Below, one piece after another: positions 1 through 8,018 of a DNA stretch of 14,472 nucleotides. This stretch comes from Gammaproteobacteria bacterium (GTDB taxonomy: Bacteria > Pseudomonadota > Gammaproteobacteria > J113). The position numbers were made by a program, and so were the translations under genes. How positions within the stretch are numbered: the stretch's first letter is position 1; every line of letters starts with the position of its first letter. Below the pieces are notes generated by a model. That model was given only the letters and a program-made list of their open reading frames with translations. It had not been told where the DNA came from and did no database searches. The stretch spans positions 1 to 14,472 of the forward strand of contig RFJX01000135.1 in assembly GCA_003694425.1 (NCBI GenBank). Reading direction: 5' to 3'.

Positions 1-2
1 GT

Positions 3-638
3 GGTGACCGGGCCGCGCGCGAGCCCTGGCGCAACCTGGTCGCCCAGCTCTGGCATGCGGGGCTGGATCCGGGCGGGCTGGAGCCCCTTGCCGGAGAGGC
101 GCACGGGTCCTTGCGGGAGCTCTGCGAGTCGGGCATCGCGGCCCCCCCTGCCAGTTCCACCGGCCGGCTGTTCGATGCCGTCGCGGCGGCGCTTGGGATC
201 TGCCCCCGGCGGCAATCCTACGAAGGCGAGGCGGCCATGCGGCTGGAGGCCCTGGCAGGACGGGCCCCGGGGGCGACTCCCTACCCCTTCGGGATCGCCG
301 CGGGTCCGATGCCCGTCATCGATCCGGCCCCGATGTGGCCGCCACTGCTGACAGACCTGCGCGCCGGCACGCCGGCCCCGATCATCGCCCGCCGCTTCCA
401 CGAAGGGCTGGCCACCGTCTGGAGCGACGTGGTCGCGACCCTGGCCGGCAGGCTCGGGCAGCAACGGGTGGTACTCGCCGGGGGCGTGATGCAGAACCGC
501 CTGCTGCTCGAGGGGCTGGCCGATCGGCTGCTGGCAGCGGGGCTGCAACCACTGATCCCCGCTCGGGTGCCCGCCGGGGACGGTGGCCTGGCGCTGGGAC
601 AGGCGGTGATCGCGGCGGCCCTGGACGAGGTGCCCTAG
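3..638 (+). CDS. hypF: Carbamoyltransferase HypF, C-terminal part (5' end outside window)
   Basis: HypF uses carbamoyl phosphate and ATP to load a carbamoyl group onto the C-terminal cysteine of HypE, the first step in making the cyanide ligands of the [NiFe] active site. The reading frame is open from the left edge, and 211 residues remain of a protein normally about 750-800 long, so this is the end of the Kae1/TsaD-like carbamoyl-transfer region. Visible hallmarks are GDRAAREPWRN at the very start, then SSTGRLFDAVAAALG, YEGEAAM, and near the end VVLAGGVMQNRLLLEGL and PAGDGGLALGQA. These are all typical HypF signatures. The stop TAG lies three bases before hypC, so the two are co-transcribed. 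The ATG at 111 is internal and is not the real start. Family assignment is secure; only the N-terminal acylphosphatase and zinc-finger domains cannot be checked. Confidence 0.95.
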   Translation, partial: GDRAAREPWRNLVAQLWHAGLDPGGLEPLAGEAHGSLRELCESGIAAPPASSTGRLFDAVAAALGICPRRQSYEGEAAMRLEALAGRAPGATPYPFGIAAGPMPVIDPAPMWPPLLTDLRAGTPAPIIARRFHEGLATVWSDVVATLAGRLGQQRVVLAGGVMQNRLLLEGLADRLLAAGLQPLIPARVPAGDGGLALGQAVIAAALDEVP

Positions 639-641
639 GAG

Positions 642-893
642 ATGTGCCTGGCGGTTCCCGGAAAGGTGCTGGCGATCACCGACCGCGGCCGGCAACAGGC
701 CGAGGTGGAGATCGGCGGGGTGCGCAGGGCGGTGAGCCTCGCCTGCCTGCTGGAGGAGGGGGTGGCGCCCGAATCGCTGCTCGGCTGCTGGGTCCTGGTG
801 CACGTCGGTTACGCCCTGAGCCTGATCGACGAGCAGGAGGCGCGACAGACGCTGGAGCTGCTGAAGGAGCTGGAACCCGATGCGCTACGTTGA
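642..893 (+). CDS. hypC: Hydrogenase maturation chaperone HypC
   Basis: HypC is a small cytoplasmic chaperone that, with HypD, carries the Fe(CN)2CO unit and delivers it to the immature large subunit (here HoxH). The 83-residue product opens with MCLAVPGKV. The cysteine at position 2, exposed after removal of the initiator Met, is the iron-binding and partner-binding residue of the family, so the start is fixed. AGGAG at 637-641 touches the ATG and is too close to serve as a normal ribosome site; GAGG at 627-630, inside the end of hypF, is better spaced. The HVGYALSLIDEQEA segment is the usual HypC/HupF core. The gene overlaps hypD by 14 bases, suggesting translational coupling with its direct partner. 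Length is normal. Confidence 0.95.
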   Translation: MCLAVPGKVLAITDRGRQQAEVEIGGVRRAVSLACLLEEGVAPESLLGCWVLVHVGYALSLIDEQEARQTLELLKELEPDALR

Positions 894-1995
894 CGAATAT
901 CGCGCTCCGGATGCGGTCCGGGTCCTGCTGGATCGCGTCTCCGGCCTGCTGCAGGAGATTGCGCCGGCCTCGCCCCTGCAGATCATGGAGTTCTGCGGCG
1001 GTCATACGCACGCCATCTTCCGCTTCGGACTCCATCAGACCCTGCCGGAGGGGAGCGTCGAGTGGGTCCATGGCCCCGGCTGTCCGGTCTGCGTGCTGCC
1101 CAGGGAGAGCATCGATACGGCCATCGACCTGGCGCGGCGTCCGGGGGTCACCCTCACCACCTTCGGCGACGTACTGCGGGTGCCGGGGACTCGGCAGAGC
1201 CTGTTGCAGGCCGCCGCCGAGGGGGCCGACGTGCGCGTGGTCTATTCACCGCTGGACGCCCTGGCGCTGGCGCGCGAGCACCCGGACCGGGAGATCGTGT
1301 TCCTGGCCATCGGCTTCGAGACCACGATGCCGGCGACCGCCCTGACCCTGCTGCAGGCGGTACGCGAGGGCCTCGGCAACTTCTCGCTGCTGTGCCGGCA
1401 CATCACCACTCCGGCCGCGGTGCGGGCGGTACTGCAGGGACCGGACCCGGCCCTGGACGGGGTCATCGCCCCGGGCCACGTGGCCACCGTCCTCGGGTCC
1501 GCCGCCTTCGATTTCATCCCGCGCGACTACCGTCTCCCGGTGGTGGTCAGTGGTTTCGAACCGGTGGACCTGCTGCACGCCCTGGAACGACTGCTGCTGC
1601 AGCGACTCGAGGGGCGCTGCGCGGTCGAGAACGGCTATGCCCGGGCAGTCAGGGAACAGGGGTTGCCGCCGGCGCTCGATGCAATCGGGCGGGTCTATGA
1701 ACTGCGCGGCGAGGCCGGCTGGCGCGGTCTGGGCCGGATCGCGGACTCCGCTGTCCGGTTGCGGACCGAGTATGCCGACTTCGATGCCGAGCGACGATTC
1801 GGCTCCCGCCCGACCCCCGCCTCCGGGGAGGAGCCGCTGCCCTGTGGCGAAGTCATGCGGGGCCGTCTGCGCCCGCCGCAGTGCCCCTGGTTCGGGACCC
1901 GCTGCCGGCCCGATGCACCGCTCGGCGCACTGATGGTCTCCGCCGAGGGTGCCTGCGCCGCCTATCATCGCTATCGCGGGAGCTCCGCGCCTTGA
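880..1995 (+). CDS. hypD: Hydrogenase maturation protein HypD (Fe-S scaffold)
   Basis: HypD, with HypC, is the scaffold on which iron receives its CN and CO ligands before transfer to the hydrogenase large subunit. The 371-residue length is typical. The catalytic cysteine motifs are visible: MEFCGGHTH near residue 35, then GPGCPVC near residue 65, with the redox-active Cys pair, and GFETTMPATA near residue 145. The C-terminal [4Fe-4S] site has the spacing C-x12-C-x6-C-x16-C, running from CGEVMRG through CPWFGTRC to EGACAAY. The ATG at 880 lies inside the end of hypC, and the stop overlaps the likely TTG start of hypE, so hypC-hypD-hypE look tightly coupled. No residue expected to be essential is missing. 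Confidence 0.97.
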   Translation: MRYVDEYRAPDAVRVLLDRVSGLLQEIAPASPLQIMEFCGGHTHAIFRFGLHQTLPEGSVEWVHGPGCPVCVLPRESIDTAIDLARRPGVTLTTFGDVLRVPGTRQSLLQAAAEGADVRVVYSPLDALALAREHPDREIVFLAIGFETTMPATALTLLQAVREGLGNFSLLCRHITTPAAVRAVLQGPDPALDGVIAPGHVATVLGSAAFDFIPRDYRLPVVVSGFEPVDLLHALERLLLQRLEGRCAVENGYARAVREQGLPPALDAIGRVYELRGEAGWRGLGRIADSAVRLRTEYADFDAERRFGSRPTPASGEEPLPCGEVMRGRLRPPQCPWFGTRCRPDAPLGALMVSAEGACAAYHRYRGSSAP

Positions 1996-3008
1996 CCGGT
2001 GGCCGCATCACCCTGGCCCACGGCAGCGGCGGACGCGCCATGGGGGAACTGGTGCGCGAGCTCTTCCTCGAGGTGTTCGACGATCCGGAACTCCGGCGCC
2101 TGGACGATCTGGCCCGACTGGAGCCAGCGGCCGGCGGCCGGCTGGGATTCACCACCGACTGCCATGTCATCACCCCGCCCATCTTCCCCGGTGGAGACAT
2201 CGGCCGGCTGGCGGTGTGCGGAACGGTCAACGACCTGGCCGTAGGCGGGGCCGAGCCCCAGGCCCTCTCCTGCGGCTTCGTGCTGGAGGAGGGGCTGGAG
2301 CTGGCCCTGCTGGAGCGCATCGTCCGTTCCATGAAGGCGGCCGCCAGGGAGGCGGGTGTGCGGATCGTGGCCGGTGACACCAAGGTCGTACGCCGGGGCG
2401 AGGCCGACCGCATCTACATCACTACCGCCGGCGTCGGATGGATCGCAGCGGGCACCGCGCTGGGACCGGAACGGATCCGCCCGGGAGACCGGTTGCTGGT
2501 GAGCGGCCCGGTGGGGGACCACGGGGCGGCCGTGCTGGATGCCCGGGGCGAGTTGTCCATGGAGGTGGGACTGGACAGCGACTGCCGGCCGCTCGCCTCA
2601 CTGGCCCGGGCGCTGCTTGCCGCCTGCGGGCCGGGACTTCGGGCCATGCGTGACCCGACCCGGGGTGGCCTGACGGCGGTCCTGAACGAGTTCGCCCGTC
2701 ACTGCGGTTGCAGGCTGGAAGTGGAGGAGGAGGCGGTGCCGGTCCGCGAGGCGGTGCGCGGCGTCTGCGAACTGCTGGGGCTGGACCCTTTCGATCTGCC
2801 CTGCGAGGGGGTGCTGCTGGCGGTGGTGGATCCTGCCCAGGCTGGACAGGCGCTGGAGGTCCTGCGCAGCCACCCCGATGGCGCTCACGCGCAGCTCATC
2901 GGCGAGGCCGGCAGGGCCGGTGAACCCGAGGTGGTGGTCCGTACCCCCTACGGGGGGCAGCGTCTGCTGGACCAGCCCCTGGGCGACCCCCTTCCGCGGA
3001 TCTGCTAG
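1992..3008 (+). CDS. hypE: Hydrogenase maturation protein HypE (carbamoyl dehydratase)
   Basis: HypE is a PurM/AIRS-like ATPase that dehydrates the thiocarbamate formed by HypF on its last residue, giving the thiocyanate that donates CN to the HypCD iron. Family signatures include LAHGSGGRAM at residues 8-17, then PGGDIGRLAVCGTVNDLAVGG, the GDTKVV ATP-binding loop and DPTRGGLTAVLNE. The protein ends in PRIC, with Cys338 the last residue, as required. No ATG fits. I chose TTG at 1992, whose TTGA overlaps the hypD stop and which follows GGGAG (1978-1982) by nine bases; this gives 338 residues, normal for HypE. A longer in-frame opening from 1881 would only add hypD-shadow sequence. Function is secure; the start is an inference from ribosome-site spacing and homology. 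Confidence 0.93.
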   Translation: MTGGRITLAHGSGGRAMGELVRELFLEVFDDPELRRLDDLARLEPAAGGRLGFTTDCHVITPPIFPGGDIGRLAVCGTVNDLAVGGAEPQALSCGFVLEEGLELALLERIVRSMKAAAREAGVRIVAGDTKVVRRGEADRIYITTAGVGWIAAGTALGPERIRPGDRLLVSGPVGDHGAAVLDARGELSMEVGLDSDCRPLASLARALLAACGPGLRAMRDPTRGGLTAVLNEFARHCGCRLEVEEEAVPVREAVRGVCELLGLDPFDLPCEGVLLAVVDPAQAGQALEVLRSHPDGAHAQLIGEAGRAGEPEVVVRTPYGGQRLLDQPLGDPLPRIC

Positions 3009-3011
3009 CAT
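3003..3011 (+). promoter_or_regulatory. Possible extended -10 promoter element upstream of hoxF
   Basis: TGC followed by TAGCAT (3006-3011) resembles an extended -10 (TGnTATAAT). Seventeen bases upstream, 2983-2988 reads gcgacc and matches only the central GAC of a -35. Transcription would start near 3017-3018, just ahead of GGAG at 3023-3026 and ATG at 3037. The arrangement would let the hox structural genes be expressed apart from the hyp genes. It is a weak match inside an operon and could be chance. Confidence 0.25.
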
Positions 3012-3036
3012 GGGCGTCCAGCGGAGTGACCCACCC

Positions 3037-4788
3037 ATGCCCGACGCGACGGAGATTGCCCGCGACGCCATCGCGCGTCATGGCACCGCCCCGGTACAGC
3101 TCCTGGCGGTACTGCACGAGATCCAGCGTCGATACCATGGCATACCCCGGGCGGCCATGGAGGTGGTGGCCAGGGCCTTCGGTCGATCGGTGGCCGAGGT
3201 CGAGGGCGTGATCGGCTTCTACAGCTTCCTCCACGAGCGACCCCACGGCGAGTACGCCATCTCTTTCAGTGACTGCCCGGTGGACCGTTTCCTCGGCCAG
3301 GACGAACTGATCGAGCGGCTGTGCCGCCAGCTCGGCGTCGCCCCCGGCCAGGTCCGGGATGATGGCAGGGTCAGTGTCGAGACCACCTCCTGCACCGGCC
3401 TGTGCGATCAGGGACCGGCCCTGCTGGTCAACGGCCGGGCGATCCCGGCCCTCGATCCCGGCCGTATCGACACCATCGCCGGGCTGATCGAGCAGCGGCG
3501 GCCGCTGGAGCAGTGGCCGGGCGCATGGTTCCGGGTCGAACACGGGATCCGCCATCCGGGCCCCCTGCTGGAGGCGCCGGAGCAGCCCGGCAAGGCACTC
3601 GAACTGGCGCTGGAGCTGGGACCGGCAGGTGTCCTGGAGCGGATCGAGCGCTCCGGACTGCGCGGGCGCGGCGGGGCCGGATATCCCACCGCGCTGAAAT
3701 GGCGCTATTGCCGGGAGGCACCGGGGGAACACCATGTCGTCTGCAATGCCGACGAGGGCGAACCGGGTACCTTCAAGGATCGCGAGCTGCTGCGTCTGCG
3801 TACCGGCGATCTGGTCGAGGGCATGACCCTGGCCGCCTTCGTCACCGGGGCCAGAGAGGGGTTCCTCTACCTGCGGGCGGAATACGGCTTCCTGGCCGCG
3901 GAGCTGGAGCAGCACATCGCAGAGCGGCGTAGCGCCGGCCTGCTCGGCCACACCATTCTCGGACGGGAGGGGTTCGATTTCGACCTCCACCTGGTCACCG
4001 GCGCCGGCGCCTATGTCTGCGGAGAGGAATCCGCCCTGCTCAACTCCATTGAAGGGCGCCGGGGCACTCCCCGCAACCGACCGCCCTATCCGGTGACCGC
4101 CGGGCTCTGGGGAAGGCCGACCGTGGTCAACAATGTCGAGAGCTACATCGCGGCCTGCCGGATCGTGCTGCAGGGGGCGGAGTGGTTCACCCGCCATGGC
4201 ACCGAAAGATCCCGGGGAACCAAGCTGCTCTCGATCAGCGGGGATTGCGCAAGGCCCGGGATCTACGAACTGCCCTTTGGCACCCCGGTCGGGGAGGTGC
4301 TGGAGCTGTGCGATGCCGGAGAGCCGGTCGGGGTACAGGTGGGCGGTCCTTCCGGCACCTTCATCGCCCCCCCGGAATTCGCCCGCCGCATCGCCTACGA
4401 GGACCTCTCCACGGGCGGCGCCTTCATGGTCTTCGGACCGGACCGGGACCCGGTGGCGATAGCGGCCCAGTTCAGCCACTTCTTCGCCCACGAATCCTGC
4501 GGCTTCTGCACCCCCTGCAGGGTGGGAACGGCCCTGCAGCAGCGACTCATGGAGCGGATCTGCGGGGGCCGAGGGACGGTCGCCGACCTGCAGGAGCTGG
4601 AGCAGCTCGCCGGCCTGATGCGCCAGGCGAGCCACTGCGGGCTGGGCCACACGGCCGCGAACCCGGTCTCCGACACCCTGGCGCGCTATCCGGAGTACTA
4701 TCAGGCAAGGCTGCAGGGCGCCGCCCTCCAGCCCCAGCCGGGACGGCCTCCGGCTGACTCCCGAAAGGAGGTCGCCAGGGATGCCTGA
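3037..4788 (+). CDS. hoxF: NAD-reducing hydrogenase diaphorase subunit HoxF (NuoE-NuoF fusion type)
   Basis: HoxF is the flavin subunit of the cytoplasmic NAD-reducing [NiFe] hydrogenase: FMN exchanges hydride with NAD(H) and electrons with the Fe-S chain of HoxU. Residues about 1-150 form a NuoE-like thioredoxin-fold domain; about 165-560 form a NuoF-like domain. The latter shows GLRGRGGAGYPT (about 206-217), NADEGEPGTFKD, GAGAYVCGEESALLNSIEG for FMN/NAD, and the [4Fe-4S] ligands Cys488, Cys491, Cys494 and Cys534. The NuoE-like part has only Cys80 and the C119-x3-C123 pair instead of two full pairs, so its [2Fe-2S] site is uncertain. The start at 3037 follows GGAG (3023-3026) by ten bases; ATG at 3010 lacks a ribosome site. 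The 583 residues compare with about 600 for the Ralstonia-type fused HoxF. It overlaps hoxU by eight bases. Confidence 0.95.
   Translation: MPDATEIARDAIARHGTAPVQLLAVLHEIQRRYHGIPRAAMEVVARAFGRSVAEVEGVIGFYSFLHERPHGEYAISFSDCPVDRFLGQDELIERLCRQLGVAPGQVRDDGRVSVETTSCTGLCDQGPALLVNGRAIPALDPGRIDTIAGLIEQRRPLEQWPGAWFRVEHGIRHPGPLLEAPEQPGKALELALELGPAGVLERIERSGLRGRGGAGYPTALKWRYCREAPGEHHVVCNADEGEPGTFKDRELLRLRTGDLVEGMTLAAFVTGAREGFLYLRAEYGFLAAELEQHIAERRSAGLLGHTILGREGFDFDLHLVTGAGAYVCGEESALLNSIEGRRGTPRNRPPYPVTAGLWGRPTVVNNVESYIAACRIVLQGAEWFTRHGTERSRGTKLLSISGDCARPGIYELPFGTPVGEVLELCDAGEPVGVQVGGPSGTFIAPPEFARRIAYEDLSTGGAFMVFGPDRDPVAIAAQFSHFFAHESCGFCTPCRVGTALQQRLMERICGGRGTVADLQELEQLAGLMRQASHCGLGHTAANPVSDTLARYPEYYQARLQGAALQPQPGRPPADSRKEVARDA
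4764..4772 (+). promoter_or_regulatory. Strong ribosome binding site for hoxU
   Basis: AAAGGAGGT inside the last codons of hoxF is a near-perfect Shine-Dalgarno sequence eight bases before the hoxU ATG. It is much stronger than the other internal sites in this operon and may raise HoxU translation independently of hoxF. Confidence 0.8.
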
Positions 4789-5515
4789 ATTCCTGCTCGA
4801 TGGCCGCTCCGTCCCCTTCGAGCCGGGGCAGACGGTGATGGAGGCGGCCATCGCCGCCGGTATCTATATCCCCCATCTGTGCTGGCATCCGGCCTTCGAG
4901 CCGCACGGAAGCTGCAAGCTCTGCACGGTGGATATCGATGGTCGTCCCGCCTCGGCCTGTACCCGTCCGGCCGAGGCGGGGATGCAGGTGACCTCCGGCA
5001 GCGAGGCGCTGCGACGGCTGCGCCTGCGCCTGACCCAGATGCTGTTCGTCGAAGGCAATCACTTCTGCCCCTCCTGCGAGAAGAGTGGCGACTGCGAACT
5101 GCAGGCCATGGGCTATTACCTGGGGATGACCGACAATCACTATCCTCACTTCTATCCCCGGCGAGAACTGGATGCCAGTCATCCCGACATCCTGCTGGAT
5201 CGGGACCGCTGCATCTTCTGTGAACTGTGCGTCCGGGCCAGCCGCAAGGAGGGGAAGTCGGTCTTCGCCCTCGCCGGACGCGGACCGCAGACCCGACTGG
5301 TGATCAATTCGCCCTCCGGAAGGCTCGGTGACTCCGAACTGGATGCCGGGGACGAGGCGGCCGGCATCTGTCCCGTGGGGGCGATCGTGAGGCGGAACAC
5401 CGCCTACCGCGTGCCCATCGGCCAGCGCCGTTACGATCTCGCCGGGATCGACGAAGAGAGTCTGGCCCGCGAGCGGCCCCTGCTGGGAAGAGCCGATGGA
5501 CCGACCGAAGATTAG
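4781..5515 (+). CDS. hoxU: NAD-reducing hydrogenase Fe-S subunit HoxU
   Basis: HoxU carries electrons between the hydrogenase module (HoxHY) and the flavin subunit HoxF; it corresponds to the N-terminal third of NuoG. The 244 residues hold an N-terminal [2Fe-2S] ferredoxin domain with Cys34, Cys45, Cys48 and Cys60. A NuoG-type [4Fe-4S] site follows, with His94 and Cys96, Cys99 and Cys105 in the HoxU-style HFCPSC segment. A further [4Fe-4S] site has Cys144, Cys147, Cys150 and Cys197 (CIFCELC and CPVGAI). A strong AAAGGAGGT lies before the ATG. The gene overlaps both hoxF (eight bases) and hoxY (20 bases). Length and all visible ligands are normal for HoxU. Confidence 0.96.
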   Translation: MPEFLLDGRSVPFEPGQTVMEAAIAAGIYIPHLCWHPAFEPHGSCKLCTVDIDGRPASACTRPAEAGMQVTSGSEALRRLRLRLTQMLFVEGNHFCPSCEKSGDCELQAMGYYLGMTDNHYPHFYPRRELDASHPDILLDRDRCIFCELCVRASRKEGKSVFALAGRGPQTRLVINSPSGRLGDSELDAGDEAAGICPVGAIVRRNTAYRVPIGQRRYDLAGIDEESLARERPLLGRADGPTED

Positions 5516-6038
5516 GATCGCGACCACCTCGCTGGCCGGCTGTTTCGGCTGCCACATGTCCTTCCTCGACATCGACGAGCGCCTGCTCGAGCTGACCCGG
5601 ATGGCGGACTTCGACCGCAGCCCGCTGACCGACATCAAGCAGCTGGGACGCTGCGACATCGGGATCATCGAGGGCGGGGTCTGCAATGCGGAGAATGTGG
5701 AGGTGCTGCGGCAGTTCCGGGAACGCTGCACCCATCTGGTGGCGATCGGCGCCTGTGCCATCAACGGCGGGATCCCGGCCCTGCGCAACCGCTATCCGCT
5801 CGAGGCCTGCCTGGAAGAGGCCTATCTGCGTGGTGAAGGGCTGCATCAGCCCGCCATTCCGGATGATCCGGAGTTGCCTCCGTTGCTGGAAAAGGTGCTT
5901 CCCGTTCATGAAGTCGTGCAGGTGGATTACACCATCCCCGGCTGTCCCCCATCGGCCGATGCCATCTGGTCGGTGCTCTGTGCCCTGCTTGCCGGGCGTG
6001 AGCCCGAACTCCCGCGTCCCCTGATCCACTATGACTGA
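5496..6038 (+). CDS. hoxY: NAD-reducing hydrogenase small subunit HoxY
   Basis: HoxY is the small subunit of the hydrogenase module, holding the single proximal [4Fe-4S] cluster that takes electrons from the [NiFe] site in HoxH. The 180-residue protein has the expected ligands Cys16 and Cys19 (AGCFGCH), Cys87 (GACAINGG) and Cys150 (IPGCPPS). There is no Tat signal and no C-terminal extension with extra clusters, which separates it from membrane-bound uptake hydrogenase small subunits and fits a soluble cytoplasmic enzyme. GGGAAG at 5485-5490 precedes the ATG. It starts inside hoxU and its TGA lies inside the first codons of hoxH, an eight-base overlap, so the two catalytic subunits are translated together. 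Confidence 0.96.
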   Translation: MDRPKIRIATTSLAGCFGCHMSFLDIDERLLELTRMADFDRSPLTDIKQLGRCDIGIIEGGVCNAENVEVLRQFRERCTHLVAIGACAINGGIPALRNRYPLEACLEEAYLRGEGLHQPAIPDDPELPPLLEKVLPVHEVVQVDYTIPGCPPSADAIWSVLCALLAGREPELPRPLIHYD

Positions 6039-7536
6039 ACAGCGCTATCGCCACCTGGAACAGGCCAGCGGGAAGACGGGGCTCCGGCGGGTGGCCATCG
6101 ACCCCCTCACCCGGGTGGAGGGGCACGGCAAGGTCACCCTGCTGCTGGATGAAGAGAACCGGGTGCAACAGGCCCGGCTGCATATCGTCGAGTTCCGGGG
6201 CTTCGAGAAATTCATCCAGGGACGTCCCTACTGGGAGGTGCCGGTACTGGTCCAGCGCCTGTGCGGGATCTGTCCGGTCAGCCACCTGCTGGCCGGGGCC
6301 AAGGCCATCGACGACCTGATGGGGGCGACCGGGATCCCCCCGACGGCCGAGAAGCTGCGCCGCCTGCTCCACTATGGCCAGGTCCTGCAGTCCCACGCCC
6401 TGCACTTCTTCCACCTCGCTTCCCCCGATCTCCTGTTCGGCCCGGAGAGCCAGCCCGCCCTGCGCAACGTCATGGCCGAGCTCGAGGGGGAGCGGAGCCG
6501 GGAGATCGCACTGATGGGCATCCGCCTGCGCCGTTTCGGCCAGGAAGTCATCCGGCACATCATCGGCAAGCGGATCCACGGCACCGGACCGCTGCCCGGC
6601 GGCATGAACCGGCACCTCGACCGCGAGGCCGGCAGGGAACTGCAGGAGGAACTGCCACAGGTCCTCGCCTGGGCCGGGCAGGGCGTCGACCTGGCCCGGC
6701 GGCTGATCCTGGCCGATCCCGGTGAGCATCGCCGCTTCGCCACCGTCCCTTCCCTGTTCCTGGCCCTGACCGGCCCGAACGGCGCGCATGAACTCTACGA
6801 CGGCCTGCTCCGGGTACGCGACGAGAAGGGGGGGCTGCTCTACGATGGGCTGGAGCCCCGTCGCTATCGGGAATACCTGCGCGAACAGGTCAAGCGCTGG
6901 AGTTACATGAAGTTCCCCTATCTCTCCCACCTGGGACCGGAGCTGGGCTGGTACCGGGTCGGGCCGCTGGCCCGGCTCAACGTCTGTGACCACTTCGGGA
7001 CGGAACAGGCCGAACGACAACGCCGGCGGTTCTTCGAACTGATGGGGCCGCCGCCGGTGCAGGCGACCCTGGCCTATCACTGGGCCCGCATGATCGAGAT
7101 CCTGCACTGTGCCGAGCGCATCGAAGAACTGCTGCGGGACGAAGACCTGTATCGCGGCGAACTGCTTTGCGAGACCTCCCGGGGGGAGGAGGGTGTGGGG
7201 GTGATCGAGGCGCCGCGCGGCGTGCTCATCCACCACTACCGGGTCGATGAGCAGGGACTGGTCACCGGTGCCAACCTGATCGTCTCCACCACCCACAACA
7301 ATACCGCCATGAACGAGAGCCTGCGCCAGGTGGCGGCCGAATACCTCGACGGCCGTGAGTTCGACGAGCTGCTGCTCAACCGGATCGAGATGGCGATCCG
7401 CGCCTATGACCCCTGCCTTTCCTGTGCCACGCATGCCATCGGCAAGATGCCGCTGGAACTGGTCCTGGAGGCGCCGGACGGAAGTGAGCGGGGACGTCTG
7501 CTGCGCCACGCCGACGGCACGGTCGTGCAGGGATGA
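6031..7536 (+). CDS. hoxH: NAD-reducing hydrogenase large subunit HoxH ([NiFe] catalytic)
   Basis: HoxH contains the [NiFe] centre that splits or forms H2. The two Cys pairs that hold the metals are present: Cys78 and Cys81 in RLCGICPVSH, and Cys462 and Cys465 in DPCLSCATH. TRVEGHGKV near residue 28 is the usual N-terminal large-subunit motif. The precursor is 501 residues; 33 residues follow His468, forming the C-terminal peptide expected to be removed by HoxW after nickel insertion. The sequence around DPCLSCATHAIGKMPL matches the bidirectional, NAD-linked group rather than the membrane uptake group. The gene starts inside hoxY and its TGA overlaps the hoxW ATG (ATGA), placing the substrate directly before its protease. 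No ligand is missing. Confidence 0.97.
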   Translation: MTEQRYRHLEQASGKTGLRRVAIDPLTRVEGHGKVTLLLDEENRVQQARLHIVEFRGFEKFIQGRPYWEVPVLVQRLCGICPVSHLLAGAKAIDDLMGATGIPPTAEKLRRLLHYGQVLQSHALHFFHLASPDLLFGPESQPALRNVMAELEGERSREIALMGIRLRRFGQEVIRHIIGKRIHGTGPLPGGMNRHLDREAGRELQEELPQVLAWAGQGVDLARRLILADPGEHRRFATVPSLFLALTGPNGAHELYDGLLRVRDEKGGLLYDGLEPRRYREYLREQVKRWSYMKFPYLSHLGPELGWYRVGPLARLNVCDHFGTEQAERQRRRFFELMGPPPVQATLAYHWARMIEILHCAERIEELLRDEDLYRGELLCETSRGEEGVGVIEAPRGVLIHHYRVDEQGLVTGANLIVSTTHNNTAMNESLRQVAAEYLDGREFDELLLNRIEMAIRAYDPCLSCATHAIGKMPLELVLEAPDGSERGRLLRHADGTVVQG

Positions 7537-8018
7537 GCCCCCCGACCCTGCTGCTTTTCGGTTACGGCAACCCCGGCCGCGGTGACGATGGGCTGGGCCC
7601 CAGGCTGATCGACTGCCTGGAACGGGAGGGTGTCCCCGGGCGATGGCAACCGGTCTTCCTCACGGCGATGCAGTTGCAACCCGAGCATGCCTGTGACCTG
7701 ATCGAGCACCATGCCGTGATCCTCGTCGACGCCGGCTGGCGGACTCCGGCCCCGTTCAGCTTCTCCCCCGTCTGGGCGAAACGGGACCACAGCTACACCA
7801 CGCACCAGCTGTCGCCTGCGGCCCTGGCGGCGATCTGCCTCCAGACCCTGGGCCATCTGCCACCACTCTGGCTGCTGACCATCCGTGGTTGCCGCTTCGA
7901 CCCGGGAGAGGAGTTCAGTCCCTCCGCGTGCCGCCATCTGCAGTCCGCGCGAAGCTTCCTGCGCAACTGGGTCCGGCGCGAGCTTCCCCGGGTGACCGGC
8001 CCCGCAATCCATGCATGA
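7533..8018 (+). CDS. hoxW: Hydrogenase maturation endopeptidase HoxW
   Basis: This is a peptidase M52 (HyaD/HybD/HycI-type) that cleaves the C-terminal peptide of one particular large subunit once nickel is in place; position right after hoxH makes HoxH its likely substrate. The 161-residue length is normal. GYGNPGRGDDGLG at residues 10-22 is the family opening motif. Probable nickel-sensing ligands, by alignment with HybD, are Asp19, Asp66 (ILVDAGW) and His91 (THQLSP). The ATG lies in the ATGA overlap with hoxH, and the end overlaps hypA by eight bases. The C-terminal 30 residues are Arg-rich and less conserved. The name HoxW rests on context plus family; the peptidase family itself is clear. 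Confidence 0.9.
   Translation: MSPPTLLLFGYGNPGRGDDGLGPRLIDCLEREGVPGRWQPVFLTAMQLQPEHACDLIEHHAVILVDAGWRTPAPFSFSPVWAKRDHSYTTHQLSPAALAAICLQTLGHLPPLWLLTIRGCRFDPGEEFSPSACRHLQSARSFLRNWVRRELPRVTGPAIHA

Noticed and set aside
3010..3036. ATG at 3010 as the hoxF start
   Set aside because: No ribosome site precedes it, whereas ATG 3037 has GGAG at good spacing and matches the usual N terminus.
2896..4851. 651-codon open frame on the minus strand
   Set aside because: It lies opposite hoxF, has no recognisable family motif, and is rich in Gly, Ala, Arg and Pro as expected of an antisense frame in GC-rich DNA.
5761..7509. 582-codon open frame on the minus strand
   Set aside because: It is antisense to hoxY and hoxH; long only because stop codons are rare in this GC-rich phase.
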